Shown one piece after another: positions 22,594 to 32,085 of a stretch of DNA of 64,000 bases. Source of the stretch: Tubulanus polymorphus (Eukaryota; Nemertea; Palaeonemertea; Tubulaniformes; Tubulanidae); contig NC_134036.1 of the NCBI RefSeq assembly GCF_964204645.1, positions 10,962,704 to 11,026,703 of the forward strand, in the 5' to 3' direction. The notes beneath the pieces are model-generated. The model was not told where the DNA came from, made no database searches, and saw only the letters and a list, made by a program, of their open reading frames with translations. Position 1 is the stretch's first letter; every line of letters starts with the position of its first letter. Position numbers and translations under genes: made by a program.

Positions 22594-23760
22594 ATGGAAG
22601 GTGGAATATATGAAATACAAACTCCAAGTGAAATGATATCAGATATATATTATATATTACCTTATGATGAATACATTAAATATTTTGGAGATTACTTTAA
22701 TCAATTCAAATATAGAATAAGTAAAATAAAAGATAATATTGAAACTAAAATAGAAAATAATATTGAAACTAAAATAGAAGATAAGAATGATATTGAATAT
22801 AAAATAGAAGATAATATTGAGACTAAAATAGAAGATAGTAATAATATTGAAACTAAAATAGAAGATGTAACAGCATCTACATCTTATAATATACCCTCTA
22901 CATATGATATTGAATCAAAAAAAGATTATTATAATCCAAAATATTGTGATGTATGTAAGATATATATATCATATAAAAATTGGGCATCACATAAGAAATC
23001 AAAGAAACATATAGAAAAAGAAAAGAATAATAATGATTATAATATATCAGTTAGTAATATAAAAGATAATGTTAACCCAATTGAAACTAATGATAACATA
23101 GATAATATAACAGATAATGTAATAAATAATGTTAACCCAATCGAAACTAATGATAATGATATAACAGATAATGAAATAATTGATGATTCTAAAAAACATT
23201 GTAACATTTGTAATTTAGATATTTCTAAAAGTAATTTTTCTAAACATAAAAAATCTAAGGGGCACATAGAAAATGAAAAAGAATTAATATGTGATTATTG
23301 TAATAAAGAAATTGAACCTGTTGATAAAATTACTCATTATGAATCAAAATTACATCTAATTAATGTTTATAAAAAAGTGGGTATGTTACCATTGTTAAAT
23401 AACCCTTTAGAATATATCAAATATTTTGATTATAATATTAACCAATATGAAATATTCTATAATTTGTTATTACGTAAATTTTTAGATTATGCAAACGATA
23501 ATCTTGAACAAATGTATAAATTATTATATTTGAGAAGAAAAGATTCAACTTATTTGATAATTAATTTTGGATATGATATTGATTTTTATTATTATGATTT
23601 TGATGAAAACTTTGAAAAAATAAAAGAAAAAATTAATATGCCTACTGATTATAGATTAATGATGGCTCGACTAAACTCAATAAATATACCAAAGACTTAT
23701 GGAGAATTTGATATAAACGAAGATGATTTTATAAATGTATTAGAAACAAAATTAGAATAA
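22594..23760 (+). CDS. Zinc-finger protein with NIETKIE repeats (388 aa), intact
   Basis: Last plus-strand gene of element 2. Residues about 48-90 hold five to six imperfect repeats of a 6-9 residue unit, consensus (D/N)NIETKIE(D/N). Three C2H2-type fingers follow: CDVCKIYISYKNWASHKKSKKH, CNICNLDISKSNFSKHKKSKGH (both abbreviated as seen) and CDYCNKEIEPVDKITHYESKLH. They resemble the U1-like finger that opens the element's PolB (CPSCNINIDKSQKARH). A second short repeat, NPIETNDN, separates fingers 1 and 2. The C-terminal 150 residues are Tyr/Asp-rich with no known domain. A DNA- or RNA-binding role is likely; the target is unknown. Confidence 0.7.
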   Translation: MEGGIYEIQTPSEMISDIYYILPYDEYIKYFGDYFNQFKYRISKIKDNIETKIENNIETKIEDKNDIEYKIEDNIETKIEDSNNIETKIEDVTASTSYNIPSTYDIESKKDYYNPKYCDVCKIYISYKNWASHKKSKKHIEKEKNNNDYNISVSNIKDNVNPIETNDNIDNITDNVINNVNPIETNDNDITDNEIIDDSKKHCNICNLDISKSNFSKHKKSKGHIENEKELICDYCNKEIEPVDKITHYESKLHLINVYKKVGMLPLLNNPLEYIKYFDYNINQYEIFYNLLLRKFLDYANDNLEQMYKLLYLRRKDSTYLIINFGYDIDFYYYDFDENFEKIKEKINMPTDYRLMMARLNSINIPKTYGEFDINEDDFINVLETKLE

Positions 23761-24168
23761 TTATTATAAAACTATTTATATATCTGTAAAACTATTTATA
23801 TATCTATGCACTAGACGTATGAGTAAGAAAGTAAGAATCCAAGAATCCTTGCCAAGAAATATAAATTATAAACATAAATTATAAACATAGATTATAAACA
23901 TAAATTATAAACATGAATTATAAACATAAATTATAAACATAAATTATAAACATAAATTATAAACATAAATTATAAACATAGTTTTAATATATGATTTATT
24001 CATTATTATATATTTCATTTAATAATTCATATTTCTATGGACTAGACGTACGTAAGAATCCAAGATTCTTGCCAAGAAAGTAAAAAGGTAAGAATCTTAC
24101 TTTCTTACTCGTACGTCTAGTACATAGATATATAAATTAGTTTCTATAATATTCCAAATTATAAATAG
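23761..24168. terminator. Convergent 3' boundary with inverted repeats
   Basis: This 408-bp gap lies between the stops of the plus- and minus-strand gene blocks. CTAGACGTAYG followed by AGTAAGAAAGTAAGAAT occurs near 23811, and as an inverted pair at 24041-24122 able to form a long hairpin. A 13-bp array lies between. A shared transcription end is inferred from position and symmetry. Confidence 0.5.
23860..23978. repeat. 13-bp tandem array, nine copies
   Basis: Unit ATAAATTATAAAC repeated about nine times with single-base variants. No spacers, so not a CRISPR array. Confidence 0.9.
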
Positions 24169-24779
24169 TTATTTTATAAATTTATATTCATAGGGAAATT
24201 GAAGTCTCAGTAATAATTTTGAACCTTTATTATTCTTTTATTTATTCATATATTCATCATGTAATTCAGTAGGTATAATTTGATTTTCTTCCAATGATTG
24301 TTGCATAGATTTTTTATCTTTGTTATAAAATAAAACTAGAAATCTTATATTCTCCCTAAAGTCTTTAACAATTGAATTACATTTTTGATTTAAAACCCAT
24401 GTTGTTATCCAAAATGTCTCCCAGAGAAAGCTAGATAACATAACTCACTTTCTCTAACTTTTGAATCATGTAAATTTGCGCAATCATCTATAATGAATAA
24501 TGTATTTGATCCTTTATAAGTATCAATTGCTATTTTAATACAATTATCTAAATTTTCTTTTACTGTTTTAGGATTTAATATAATAAACTTTTTTATCTTA
24601 ACTATATCTCTATTATACGTTTTATTCATTTCATAAGTAGGACAGAATAATATTATATTATCAAAATGATTCTTATAAATAGTTTCTAACAAATCTAATA
24701 TGAAATGTGTTTTACCACAATTGGTTACTCCAGTAACTAACATATTATGCGGTTCAAATATAAATAAATCTTTATTCAT
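24169..24779 (-). pseudogene. ATP: Packaging ATPase, element 2 copy, one base short
   Basis: Nearly identical to the intact element 1 ATPase (2692-3303), including P-loop GVTNCGKT and the Walker B strand LFIIDDC. It is 611 bp against 612: one C of a CCC run is missing near 24410, directly after the SGRHFG segment, so the frame changes before the last third. The start overlaps the integrase stop. Expected role is capsid genome packaging. Confidence 0.85.
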
Positions 24780-25869
24780 TTATTCTTTTAATTTTACTAG
24801 ATAAAATCCATTCATTAAATTTATCATCATATCCTTTATATTTCACCAAAGAATACTTTTTTCCTTTAAGAGTTTTTGTTTTCAATACTTTTTCTATTTT
24901 GTATTCTATTTCATCTGGATTTGGTACAAGTGATAATTCTTGTTCATAGAAATAACCTAATATTTCTTCATCTTTTAGATCTTCTAATTTATAAACAAAA
25001 GGTTTAGTTAATATTATCTTTTTAATCTTGAATATTTCTTCTGTAAAATTTGGGGTATAACCTTTATAAAAGGTTTTTCTATATTTAGATATTCTAACAT
25101 GTTGTCCAATTTTAAATCTAGGTTCACCGAAATCATGTGTAACAAACGCTCCATATAAATTATTCCGTACTATTTCTCAATTATCTTCTTTTCTAGCTTG
25201 TATAGGTTTCATATTTATAGAACTATTTTTAGAATTATTATAACCTTTCACTAAATCATCTAATATATTTATAGACTCATCGATATATTTATATGTTTCA
25301 TTAGCAGTAAAATATTTCCACATTCTAGTTTTCAATGTTTTATTAAATCTTTCTATAATAGATGCTTTTTTATCTGAGTGTGTTGAAAAATAATCTACAT
25401 CGTTATCAGATAATAGTTTTTTGAAATGTTTGTTATAAAATTCCTTACCTTCATCAAATTGTATCTTATCTGGAATAGCTTCTTTAAATATTGATTTAAA
25501 AGCATTTGTTACTTCTATTCCAGTTTTATTTTTGATTGGAATTGACCATGCGTATCTACTGAATATGTCTATAACATTTAATATCCAGAAATATCCTTTG
25601 TTGTATTCTTCTAAGTTCTTCATGTCAATTAAATCTGCTTGCCATTGTTGATCAATATATGAAACCATAACTTTTCTTGTTAAATAAGTTTTATCCATTT
25701 TCTTGTGTATTTGATATGTTGGTTGATTTTGTAACCATGATTTTAATTCACTATATGTTATACCACCATTATCAGATTTAATTTTATTCCATAATTCTGA
25801 AACGTTAGAATATGATACTTCACTCTCTGGGTTATAATATAAATCTCTTAAATATTTTTCTTTTTTCAT
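24772..25869 (-). pseudogene. INT: Retroviral-type (rve) integrase with C-terminal chromodomain, one TGA
   Basis: Inserts the element into host DNA. The DDE core is visible: WQADLIDM (first Asp, about residue 79), IQFDEGKEFYN (second Asp) and SIIERFNKTLKTRMW (Glu). After KEDN a TGA at 25177-25179 interrupts the frame. It then continues with NNLYGAFVTHDFGEPRFK, a small SH3-like KIGQHVRISKYRK region and a chromodomain IEKVLKTKTLKGKKYSLVKYKGYDD ending in WILSSKIKRI (positions only; aromatic cage residues Y and W are present). It ends at 24772, overlapping the ATPase start. Chromodomain integrases are known from Polintons and may steer insertion to methylated histones. Otherwise the gene is well preserved. 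Confidence 0.85.
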
Positions 25870-25875
25870 CTTATT

Positions 25876-26436
25876 TTAATCCATTAATAATAACTTAGAT
25901 ATAGTTTCAATGGCTTTATGATTTGACTTATTTTCTGGTATGATAGGTTTATTGTCATTGGAATCATCTTTATCATCAGATTTGAATTTTGATTTATATA
26001 TTACACCGGATAATATAATAACTGTTACTAATCCAATTGTAATATATAATTTATAATTACTTCCAGCATTAGAAGAATTAGATGGATTATCATTCGTATC
26101 AATATCAGATAAAGTCTGTGATTCATTTATATCAGTTAATTTCTTTTTCTTAGCTTTTTTTAATTCTGAAGATCTTTTACCTAATTCTCTTGCCAATTTA
26201 ATTTGTTTCTCGGATCTAGGCTTTTTCTTACGCCATCACTCATTTATTTTAGTTAATTTTTGTTCTGATTCATTTTCTGTTTCGACGTTTGGTTGTAGTA
26301 CATCTGTTTCGTTCTTACCTGATTTACATTCTATAGGTTTGATGTTCGAAAATGTTATGACACCAGTAGAAATTAATGTCATAACCGATCCTAATTGAAA
26401 TGAAGCATAACCAACCCATTTTTGTAATTCAGTCAT
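25876..26436 (-). pseudogene. Conserved Polinton membrane protein beside the integrase, one TGA
   Basis: N-terminal part (66 codons) starts MTELQKWVGYASFQLGSV and has one membrane segment (SVMTLISTGVITF). A TGA at 26236-26238 follows KINE, and the same frame continues with WRKKKPRSEKQIKLARELG, an acidic Ser/Asn-rich linker and a second membrane segment (YITIGLVTVIILSGVIY). The RKK.PRSEKQI motif is common to a Polinton protein encoded next to the integrase, supporting one gene. It sits 7 bases upstream of the integrase start. Function unknown. Confidence 0.6.
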
Positions 26437-26474
26437 AACTAAGTAGTCACTTTTTAAATCACTATATAATTTAT

Positions 26475-26837
26475 TTAATCACCAATTGGTATTAACTGGT
26501 TACATAACTTAGAATAACATTTGACAATACCATCTGAAATAGAATCATTTATTCTAGCTAATCTAGCTTCTTCATAAATCTTAAAATATTTTTTTACTTT
26601 ATCTGGTTTCATAGAGTCTAGTTCTTGAAAAGTAATGATTCTATTTAAAAACTCATTAGTTTTTCCACCGGCAATCAATAGTTCTAGATGATGCTTACAA
26701 TATAAATAGTATTCATAATCTATATTGTTATTAACTTGAATAGAATTAGAAACAACTGTATCTTTATTATCACTAATACCTAAATCATCTAATGTTTTTT
26801 TAATATCAATACTATTCTTATTAGATTTCTTTGACAT
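26475..26837 (-). CDS. Conserved small Polinton protein (120 aa)
   Basis: I start it at the ATG giving MSKKSNKNS, since the longer frame needs a TTG. The product is hydrophilic and helical, with NRIITFQELDSMKPDKVKKYFKIYEEA and then a weakly hydrophobic C-terminus. The I.TF.ELDSM..DKV.KY...YE pattern recurs in a small Polinton protein preceding the integrase-linked membrane protein, which matches its place here. It is intact. Role unknown. Confidence 0.6.
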   Translation of the reverse strand: MSKKSNKNSIDIKKTLDDLGISDNKDTVVSNSIQVNNNIDYEYYLYCKHHLELLIAGGKTNEFLNRIITFQELDSMKPDKVKKYFKIYEEARLARINDSISDGIVKCYSKLCNQLIPIGD

Positions 26838-27139
26838 ATATATTAGAGAAAAAAGCAAAAAAAATATTTTAAGTATTCTTCAAATGATACCAGTATCTCT
26901 TTAGATTAATACTAGCTTAGTTAAAGGTAAAGAATTTTAGTATTAGTTATTGTTTTTTTAGTATTTTTTATTTGTGATATAAAGTATTCTTTTTTGAAAA
27001 GAAAATATTAAAAATATAATAGAATTCACAAGCTAGTTGAAGTTATTGTTTTTTAAATACTTTTTTATTTAAAATCTATTTGATATCTCACTACTTTTGT
27101 TTATCTATTAGGAGCAGTAATTATAACTGTCCAGATAAG
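26838..27139. other. AT-rich intergenic spacer between HNH and the 120-aa gene
   Basis: About 300 bp with TTTTTAGTATTTTTTATTT-like runs and repeats of AAGTATTCTT. No gene seen. It probably contains the promoter of the minus-strand 120-aa gene. Confidence 0.45.
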
Positions 27140-27883
27140 TCATTTCGGATCCTTGATATCAAATTCCTCAACGTATTGTTCATTATTTGGATCATTATTC
27201 CATAATTCAATAAATTTCTTTGCCTTTGTTAACTGTTCTAAATATAACTGTAAATCTAGTTTATAAGATTTAATTATGTTTTCCTTCTTTTCTAAAGGTC
27301 TTAAATTCTTCCAATTCCAAATAAGTTTTTTATTGTATTCATCATTCATGTTAAATTTAGAAATCGGTAACGTATGATCAATATGGTAATAATCCCCATA
27401 ATTATCTATATTCATTTTATCATCGAATTGAAATATAATCCATGATTTGAGAAATTCATCTGAACAACCCAATAAATTAGATAATGTTTCTTAATGTGTT
27501 TCTTTGTTGAATAATTGTGTTAATCTAGATCTTAAGCATTGTTTCAATCTAAAATTAAGATCTGTTTGATATCTTTCTCTCATATATTCTGCCATATAAT
27601 AATTATAATGTTCTATATTATCTTCTCGATATTGTTTAGTATATAGTTTAGTGCAAGTTTTACAGCAATATTGAAGACCATCTTTGCTAATCTTACGCTT
27701 ACTAAATTCTGTTAATGATTTATCTAATTCACACTTAGAACACTTCTTGTAATATATATTTATAACACGTGTTATTTGTAATATTGATAATTTGTGGTTG
27801 TTCTGGTTCCATTTATTATATGTATTTTTTACTAAATTGGTTAATATTTTAGAATCCTCTTCCATTTCTTCGACCAACGTCAT
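27140..27883 (-). pseudogene. HNH endonuclease with N-terminal zinc ribbon, one TAA
   Basis: The N-terminal half has a Cys4 ribbon, CSKCELDKSLTEF...CCKTCTKLY, then a basic helix. A TAA at 27491-27493 follows NKETH; element 3 has Ser at this position. The C-terminal half is the HNH core: YYHIDHTLPISKFNM, NWKNLRPLEKKEN and a Lys-rich tail ending VEEFDIKDPK. IDH.LPIS and N.RPL...EN fit mobile HNH enzymes of large DNA viruses and selfish introns. Copies of its C-terminal coding region occur at 29097-29205 and inside PolB of element 3. Confidence 0.8.
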
Positions 27884-27944
27884 CCTTTTTCATTCCTCGT
27901 TGCTTTTGATAAGTTGTTTCGATTCCTTGATATCTAAATCATAC

Positions 27945-28275
27945 CACTGAGCAAACCGCGCATTCATGCGCGCTTTTGATCAATGCGCATGCGTTAATCA
28001 TAATTATATTTACATAATGAATATATAATTATGTAAATAGAAACAACCGACATGAAATATCTAAACGTGTTCGCATTAGGCAAACCGCGCATTCATGCGC
28101 GCTTTTGCTTAATGCGCATGCGTTAATCCTAATTATATATTCATTATGTAAATAGAAACAACCGACATGGAATATCTAAATCATACCACTGAGCAAACCG
28201 CGCATTCGTGCGCGCTTTTGATCAATGCGCATGCGCTAATCATAATTATATTTACATAATGAATAGAAACGACCG
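27945..28275. repeat. Three tandem GC-palindrome repeats of about 113-130 bp
   Basis: Each unit has GCAAACCGCGCATTCATGCG with GCGC, then AATGCGCATGCG, TTAATC, an AT-rich part with ATTTACATAATGAAT and AGAAACAACCGACATG. Units begin near 27948, 28078 and 28191. The GC-rich palindromes stand out sharply in an AT-rich element. Not a CRISPR array. Confidence 0.85.
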
Positions 28276-29096
28276 AACATAAAAATTCACCAAACAGATT
28301 TACACAATACATTATACAAGTTGTTCGGCCGTTTCTTCCAATACATCATTTGATTTCTATAAATACAATTTATAATTACAAACATTTTTTCAATTGCTGG
28401 TAAATATTTAACTACATCAACAAATGTTAAACTTAATCATTGGAGTCTTAATGTTTTTGAAATCCTTATATAGTTTCTTCGTCGATCTTTTGGCGATTCT
28501 TGTGTTTCTTGTGCTTATTTCTATTGGTTCGATATCCATTGCTGTTGATTCCTCAGTCAGAAAGAGTATCTTGAGTTTCTCTATCACTTCTTGATGCGTA
28601 TGGCGTTTTATTAATCAAAAAGATATTAGCGGCAACTCTAGCCATCTAAAAGATATACTAAATACACTTAAATATATCTAAAGGTTTCATATTTAATAGC
28701 CCTAATAACTACAACAAACAGTACTTACATTTAGATTTATAATTGTAAACTATAATCTCCTAATTTCGTTTCGATAGATAGAATATCCTGAGCACAATAT
28801 TACAGCGTCTGTTCATTTCCGGGGCGATTTCTAGAATGACACGTCGTTGATTATGCCACGTCATCTGGTTCCGGCGCGCCTTTTCTAGAATATTCTACAC
28901 GTTTCTGATTATGACGTGTCATCTCTATTCAGAGTTCCAGCACACCTTTATAGAATTTTCTATACACGTTTGTAATATTATGAGTCATAATGTCTCGGCG
29001 TAACGGCTGTAACAGCTGTGAATTTATAGATTTATTCCATAGCTCTTTACATAGAATGTATATAGGTTCAAATAGAATCATGTTCTAGTTTAAACA
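28276..29096. other. Less AT-rich spacer near the element 2 right end, with a small ORF
   Basis: The region lacks a recognisable Polinton gene. On the minus strand 28417-28539 gives a 40-codon frame starting MDIEPIEISTRN, open further upstream without an ATG to about 28620. Near 28790-29000 GACACGTC-type words and TTTCTAGAAT repeats occur. Composition differs from the rest of the element, so it may be captured host DNA or a variable accessory slot. Confidence 0.35.
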
Positions 29097-29205
29097 TCGG
29101 ATCCTTGATATCAAATTACTCAACGTATTGTTCATTATTTGGATCATTATTCCATAATTCAATAAATTTCTTTGCCTTTGTTAACTGTTCTGAATATAAC
29201 TGTAA
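29097..29205 (-). pseudogene. HNH gene 3' fragment fused to an inverted PolB 5' end
   Basis: It matches the last third of the HNH gene at 27144-27252 in the same orientation (TKAKKFIELWNNDPNNEQY). At 29205/29206 it joins, in frame, the first 38 codons of PolB read on the minus strand. The 67-codon frame is a chimera without the nuclease core. Confidence 0.75.
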
Positions 29206-29545
29206 ATATTCTAGTTTCAATTTATTCTCTAAATGTGTTTTAGTTTTATTGTGTCTTGCTTTTTGGGATTTATCTATATTGATATTACATGTTGGACAGT
29301 AGTACTTATTTGCTTCCATTTCTATACTAAATTTTTTATTAAAATTGATTTTAGAAGTTCAATGATTTAAATGTTATTCATTTATATGAATATTTTAAGA
29401 GTAATAGGGGTAATGGGCTTTCGGGTTAAAGGTTGAATGGTCGAGTTCATTAAAAACAAATATTAAAAGTAATTTAAAACTATAATATATTTTCATAACC
29501 GTGTGTATTTCAGTTGAATAATAGAATAATTATTATTATTTGAAT
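29206..29545 (-). repeat. Element 2 right inverted repeat
   Basis: Inverted copy of 11558-11888: PolB codons 38 to 1 (ATG at 29319), the AAATTTTTTATTAAAATTG leader, AGTAATAGGGGTAATGGGC at 29400 and on to about GAATAATAGAATAAT. Differences from the left copy are few. Confidence 0.82.
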
Positions 29546-29749
29546 ATATTTGATTATATGAATTTGTGTATTGTAAATAAATCAATATGCTTTTTAAATT
29601 ATTGATATCTTAGAATAAATATTTAGTTATAATATAAAATGCACACGGTTATGAAAATATATTATAGTTTTAAATTACTTTTAATGTTTTGTTTTTTAAT
29701 GAGCTCGACCGTTCGACCTTTGATCTGAAAGCCCATTACCCCTATTACT
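29400..29749. repeat. Terminal fold-back of element 2
   Basis: Two roughly 110-bp arms face each other: 29400-29509, beginning AGTAATAGGGG, and 29640-29749, ending CCCCTATTACT, around a 130-bp AT-rich loop. The AG...CT ends fit Polinton termini, and the junction to host repeat sequence is sharp after 29749. Confidence 0.7.
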
Positions 29750-30115
29750 AACACTGGCGAGATGAGAGACTTCAGAAATACTAACTAGCTCGCTGCTCTT
29801 AAACTGTTAACTGTTAACAGTTCCTTAAAACAATTCAAACTCTCTTCATATGCAATGATTCTTAATCCCGTCACCTGTTTTCATTGCCCTTTATATTCAC
29901 AGACTATTTGCATTTAGGCTGCTCTGAGCTTGCTTGTATCAACTCCAACGGCACAAATACACCAGACATCAGAAAAAATGTATTTATGTAACATAGTTCA
30001 TTTCTTAATTATCAGCGCACGAGAATGTAAGTAAAAATATGTACTATTTTCTATCTCACGGTAAATTTTCACTAGCTAGTTAGTATTTCTGAAGTCTCTC
30101 ATCTTGCCAGTGTTA
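29750..30115. mobile_element. MITE-like element with about 40-bp inverted ends, abutting element 2
   Basis: Left end AACACTGGCGAGATGAGAGA continuing to CTAACTAGC is mirrored at 30073-30115. The interior is non-coding. Related arms occur at about 31318-31475 and 33590-33720, next to a shared GTTACCTATTGACTGTACGG flank, so a small family exists here. Element 2 begins or ends exactly at its edge. Confidence 0.65.
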
Positions 30116-31490
30116 CCTATTGACTGTACGGCTTCAGCCATGATAATTGCCATCTAGGATCGAAATAATTCATTAAGTCATTTTAGCCGAACAACCGTTC
30201 CTTGGGGCAAACAATGATACATCGTTTCTCATTCCCCGGCTGTGTCCGAAAAAATTAAATGAAAAATACAGCTGTAGCTGCAAAGCAGAACGGGTTTCTG
30301 CCTCACTGGTTCAAATGTCGCACTGGGAAGCGTACATAGATTTCATCGAAATAATTCTGATCATTGCATAACATATGACTATTTCGAAGAAACGCAAACT
30401 GGTGGTCAACACTATGCTGGATATGTGAACCCATAAGGTATACCACGTTAAAAGTACTAATGTACCAAGTCTAGTCAAAATGGCATTGCGGCTACCGAAG
30501 ATCTGGTGTTTGGTGGCAGTTGCATGAACTTATCTATCCACATCTCTGTGCGCGTTTTGATCCGTTCGTTAACAATCGGTTGATCTACCTTCATTACGCG
30601 TCAATTTCGCCAATGTTCAGTAAGAAATTTGCACTTAGAAATAAGCAATGATTTTCAATAAAGTTGTTTTTGTTTTCATTTATCAGCGATAGTTTACTCT
30701 TACTGTAGCATACAGCACATACGCGGACTTTGAAACCGAACTTTACCGCGTATACTCAATAAACATTGGGAAGCTGCAGAAACACTCAACATCGAAAAGT
30801 AAAATTCTGCCGGCTGGGTCTAGAGTGAGCATCTTTTTATGATAAAAATAAAAAATATATGTACTATGTATTATCGATTTTAGTACTTTAAAAATGGATG
30901 CCAAATAGCGTGAGGTCGGAACTCAAACCTACTACTCTCTCTCTCTCTAGTCAATAATTTAGCCATTGTTCCATAACCATAACAACCACTGGTATTCACT
31001 AATAGAATGCATATTTGTAACGGTAATAACTCTTCTTTACAGTAGAATCTTGTTCTCAACTAAAATAATTAAAAAAAAATAGTTTTCCTTTAATGAGAAA
31101 CGAGGCATATCTTTTGTTCAGCCTTACATATATTGTCGAACAATTGATAGACTTAATACCTAAAACACGCTACGTTCACATTCAGTACCTAAGAGCAGCT
31201 AGAAAAACGTGAGAATAGCGCCAGTAACAAGTGACGAGATCACGAGTTATTCGGTTTGAAGAGCAGTATGAATTGTTTTTGGCAATATTGAAAAGAACTT
31301 TTAACTGTTTTGAAGAGCAGCGAGCTAGTTAGTCTTTCTGAAGTCTCTCATGTCGATTGTGTTACCTATTGACTGTACGGCTTCAACCTTGATAATTGGC
31401 ATCTACGATCGAAACATTAGAATCAGTAGTTCTAGCCGAACAACTGTTCTTTAGTTATGTTCTAAATATGAATATACGTTACACCTAAAA
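30116..31490. other. Host intergenic DNA with a partial MITE arm
   Basis: No gene supported. About 31318-31475 repeats the GAAGTCTCTCAT...TTACCTATTGACTGTACGG segment of the element at 29750-30115. Confidence 0.45.
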
Positions 31491-31773
31491 TTTGTATTCC
31501 TTCAGTTAATGCAGCGATACTCTGTATCACTGAATTCGCAAAGCACGTATTGCCTAGGTTCTCCATTATTTGGAACAGTATCGTTAAGTTGTTGACTGGC
31601 GATATAATAAATTATCAAATACTAATTCCCGGTGTTGAAAACCTGGGTCCGGTGCCCTGTCCGACAGTGGGTATCCCCGTGGGAAAACCCGTATACTATT
31701 TATAGTTAAACTGAAGAAATTCCGCGTTTTTGGAAAATTCCGCGATTCCGTCTTTCCACGATATGACAACACC
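31491..31773 (+). repeat. Dispersed repeat family X, copy 1
   Basis: It contains GCACGTATTGCCTAGG, GTGGGTATCCCCGTGGG and GGAAAATTCCGCGATTCCG. The inverted copy is at 35836-36121 and a shorter direct copy at 36850-36976. Short open frames inside it are not genes. Confidence 0.8.
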
Positions 31774-31869
31774 GCATTAATAACCTAGAATCAGGATTAT
31801 CTGTTTACCGCATACTATTATTCTTGCCTTTTACCGTTTAAAAAGTGTTACTTATGGTAAGACATTGAT

Positions 31870-32085
31870 ACTAGTACCATACAGTGATAGTAATACAATG
31901 ATAGTTATAGGGTGATAGAGAAAATGATGGTTAGACAGTGACAGCGATACTAATACGGTGGTGGTAGTACGGATATAGTAATGCAGTGATAGTAATACAG
32001 TGATAGTAATATATAGTGATAGTTATACAGTGGTAGTAATACAGTGATAGTAATACATTGATAGTAAAACAATACTCAGTTGAAT
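31870..32085. repeat. Degenerate ACAGTGATAGTAAT minisatellite
   Basis: About 14-15-bp units with variable decay, e.g. ACAGTGATAGTAATACAGTG. Non-coding. Confidence 0.8.

Larger units (their letters stand above)
11558..29749 (+). mobile_element. Maverick/Polinton (adintovirus-like) element 2, nearly complete
   Basis: About 18 kb, close to the usual 15-20 kb for Polintons. It is bounded by an inverted pair (11558-11888 and 29206-29545) and a further terminal arm ending in CCCCTATTACT at 29749. Genes on the plus strand from 11775 to 23760 include PolB, penton-like minor capsid and double jelly-roll major capsid proteins. Genes on the minus strand from 27883 to 24169 include the integrase and packaging ATPase. 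AT content is far above that of the flanks. Stops or frame changes affect PolB, the 17451, 18345 and 19596 genes, MCP, ATPase, INT, the 25876 gene and HNH, so this copy is defective as read. Several short genes remain intact, which suggests fairly recent decay. Confidence 0.92.

Noticed and set aside
23860-28275. Tandem arrays resembling a CRISPR.
   Set aside because: The 13-bp array has no spacers, the 113-130-bp units are whole tandem duplicates, and the DNA is animal.
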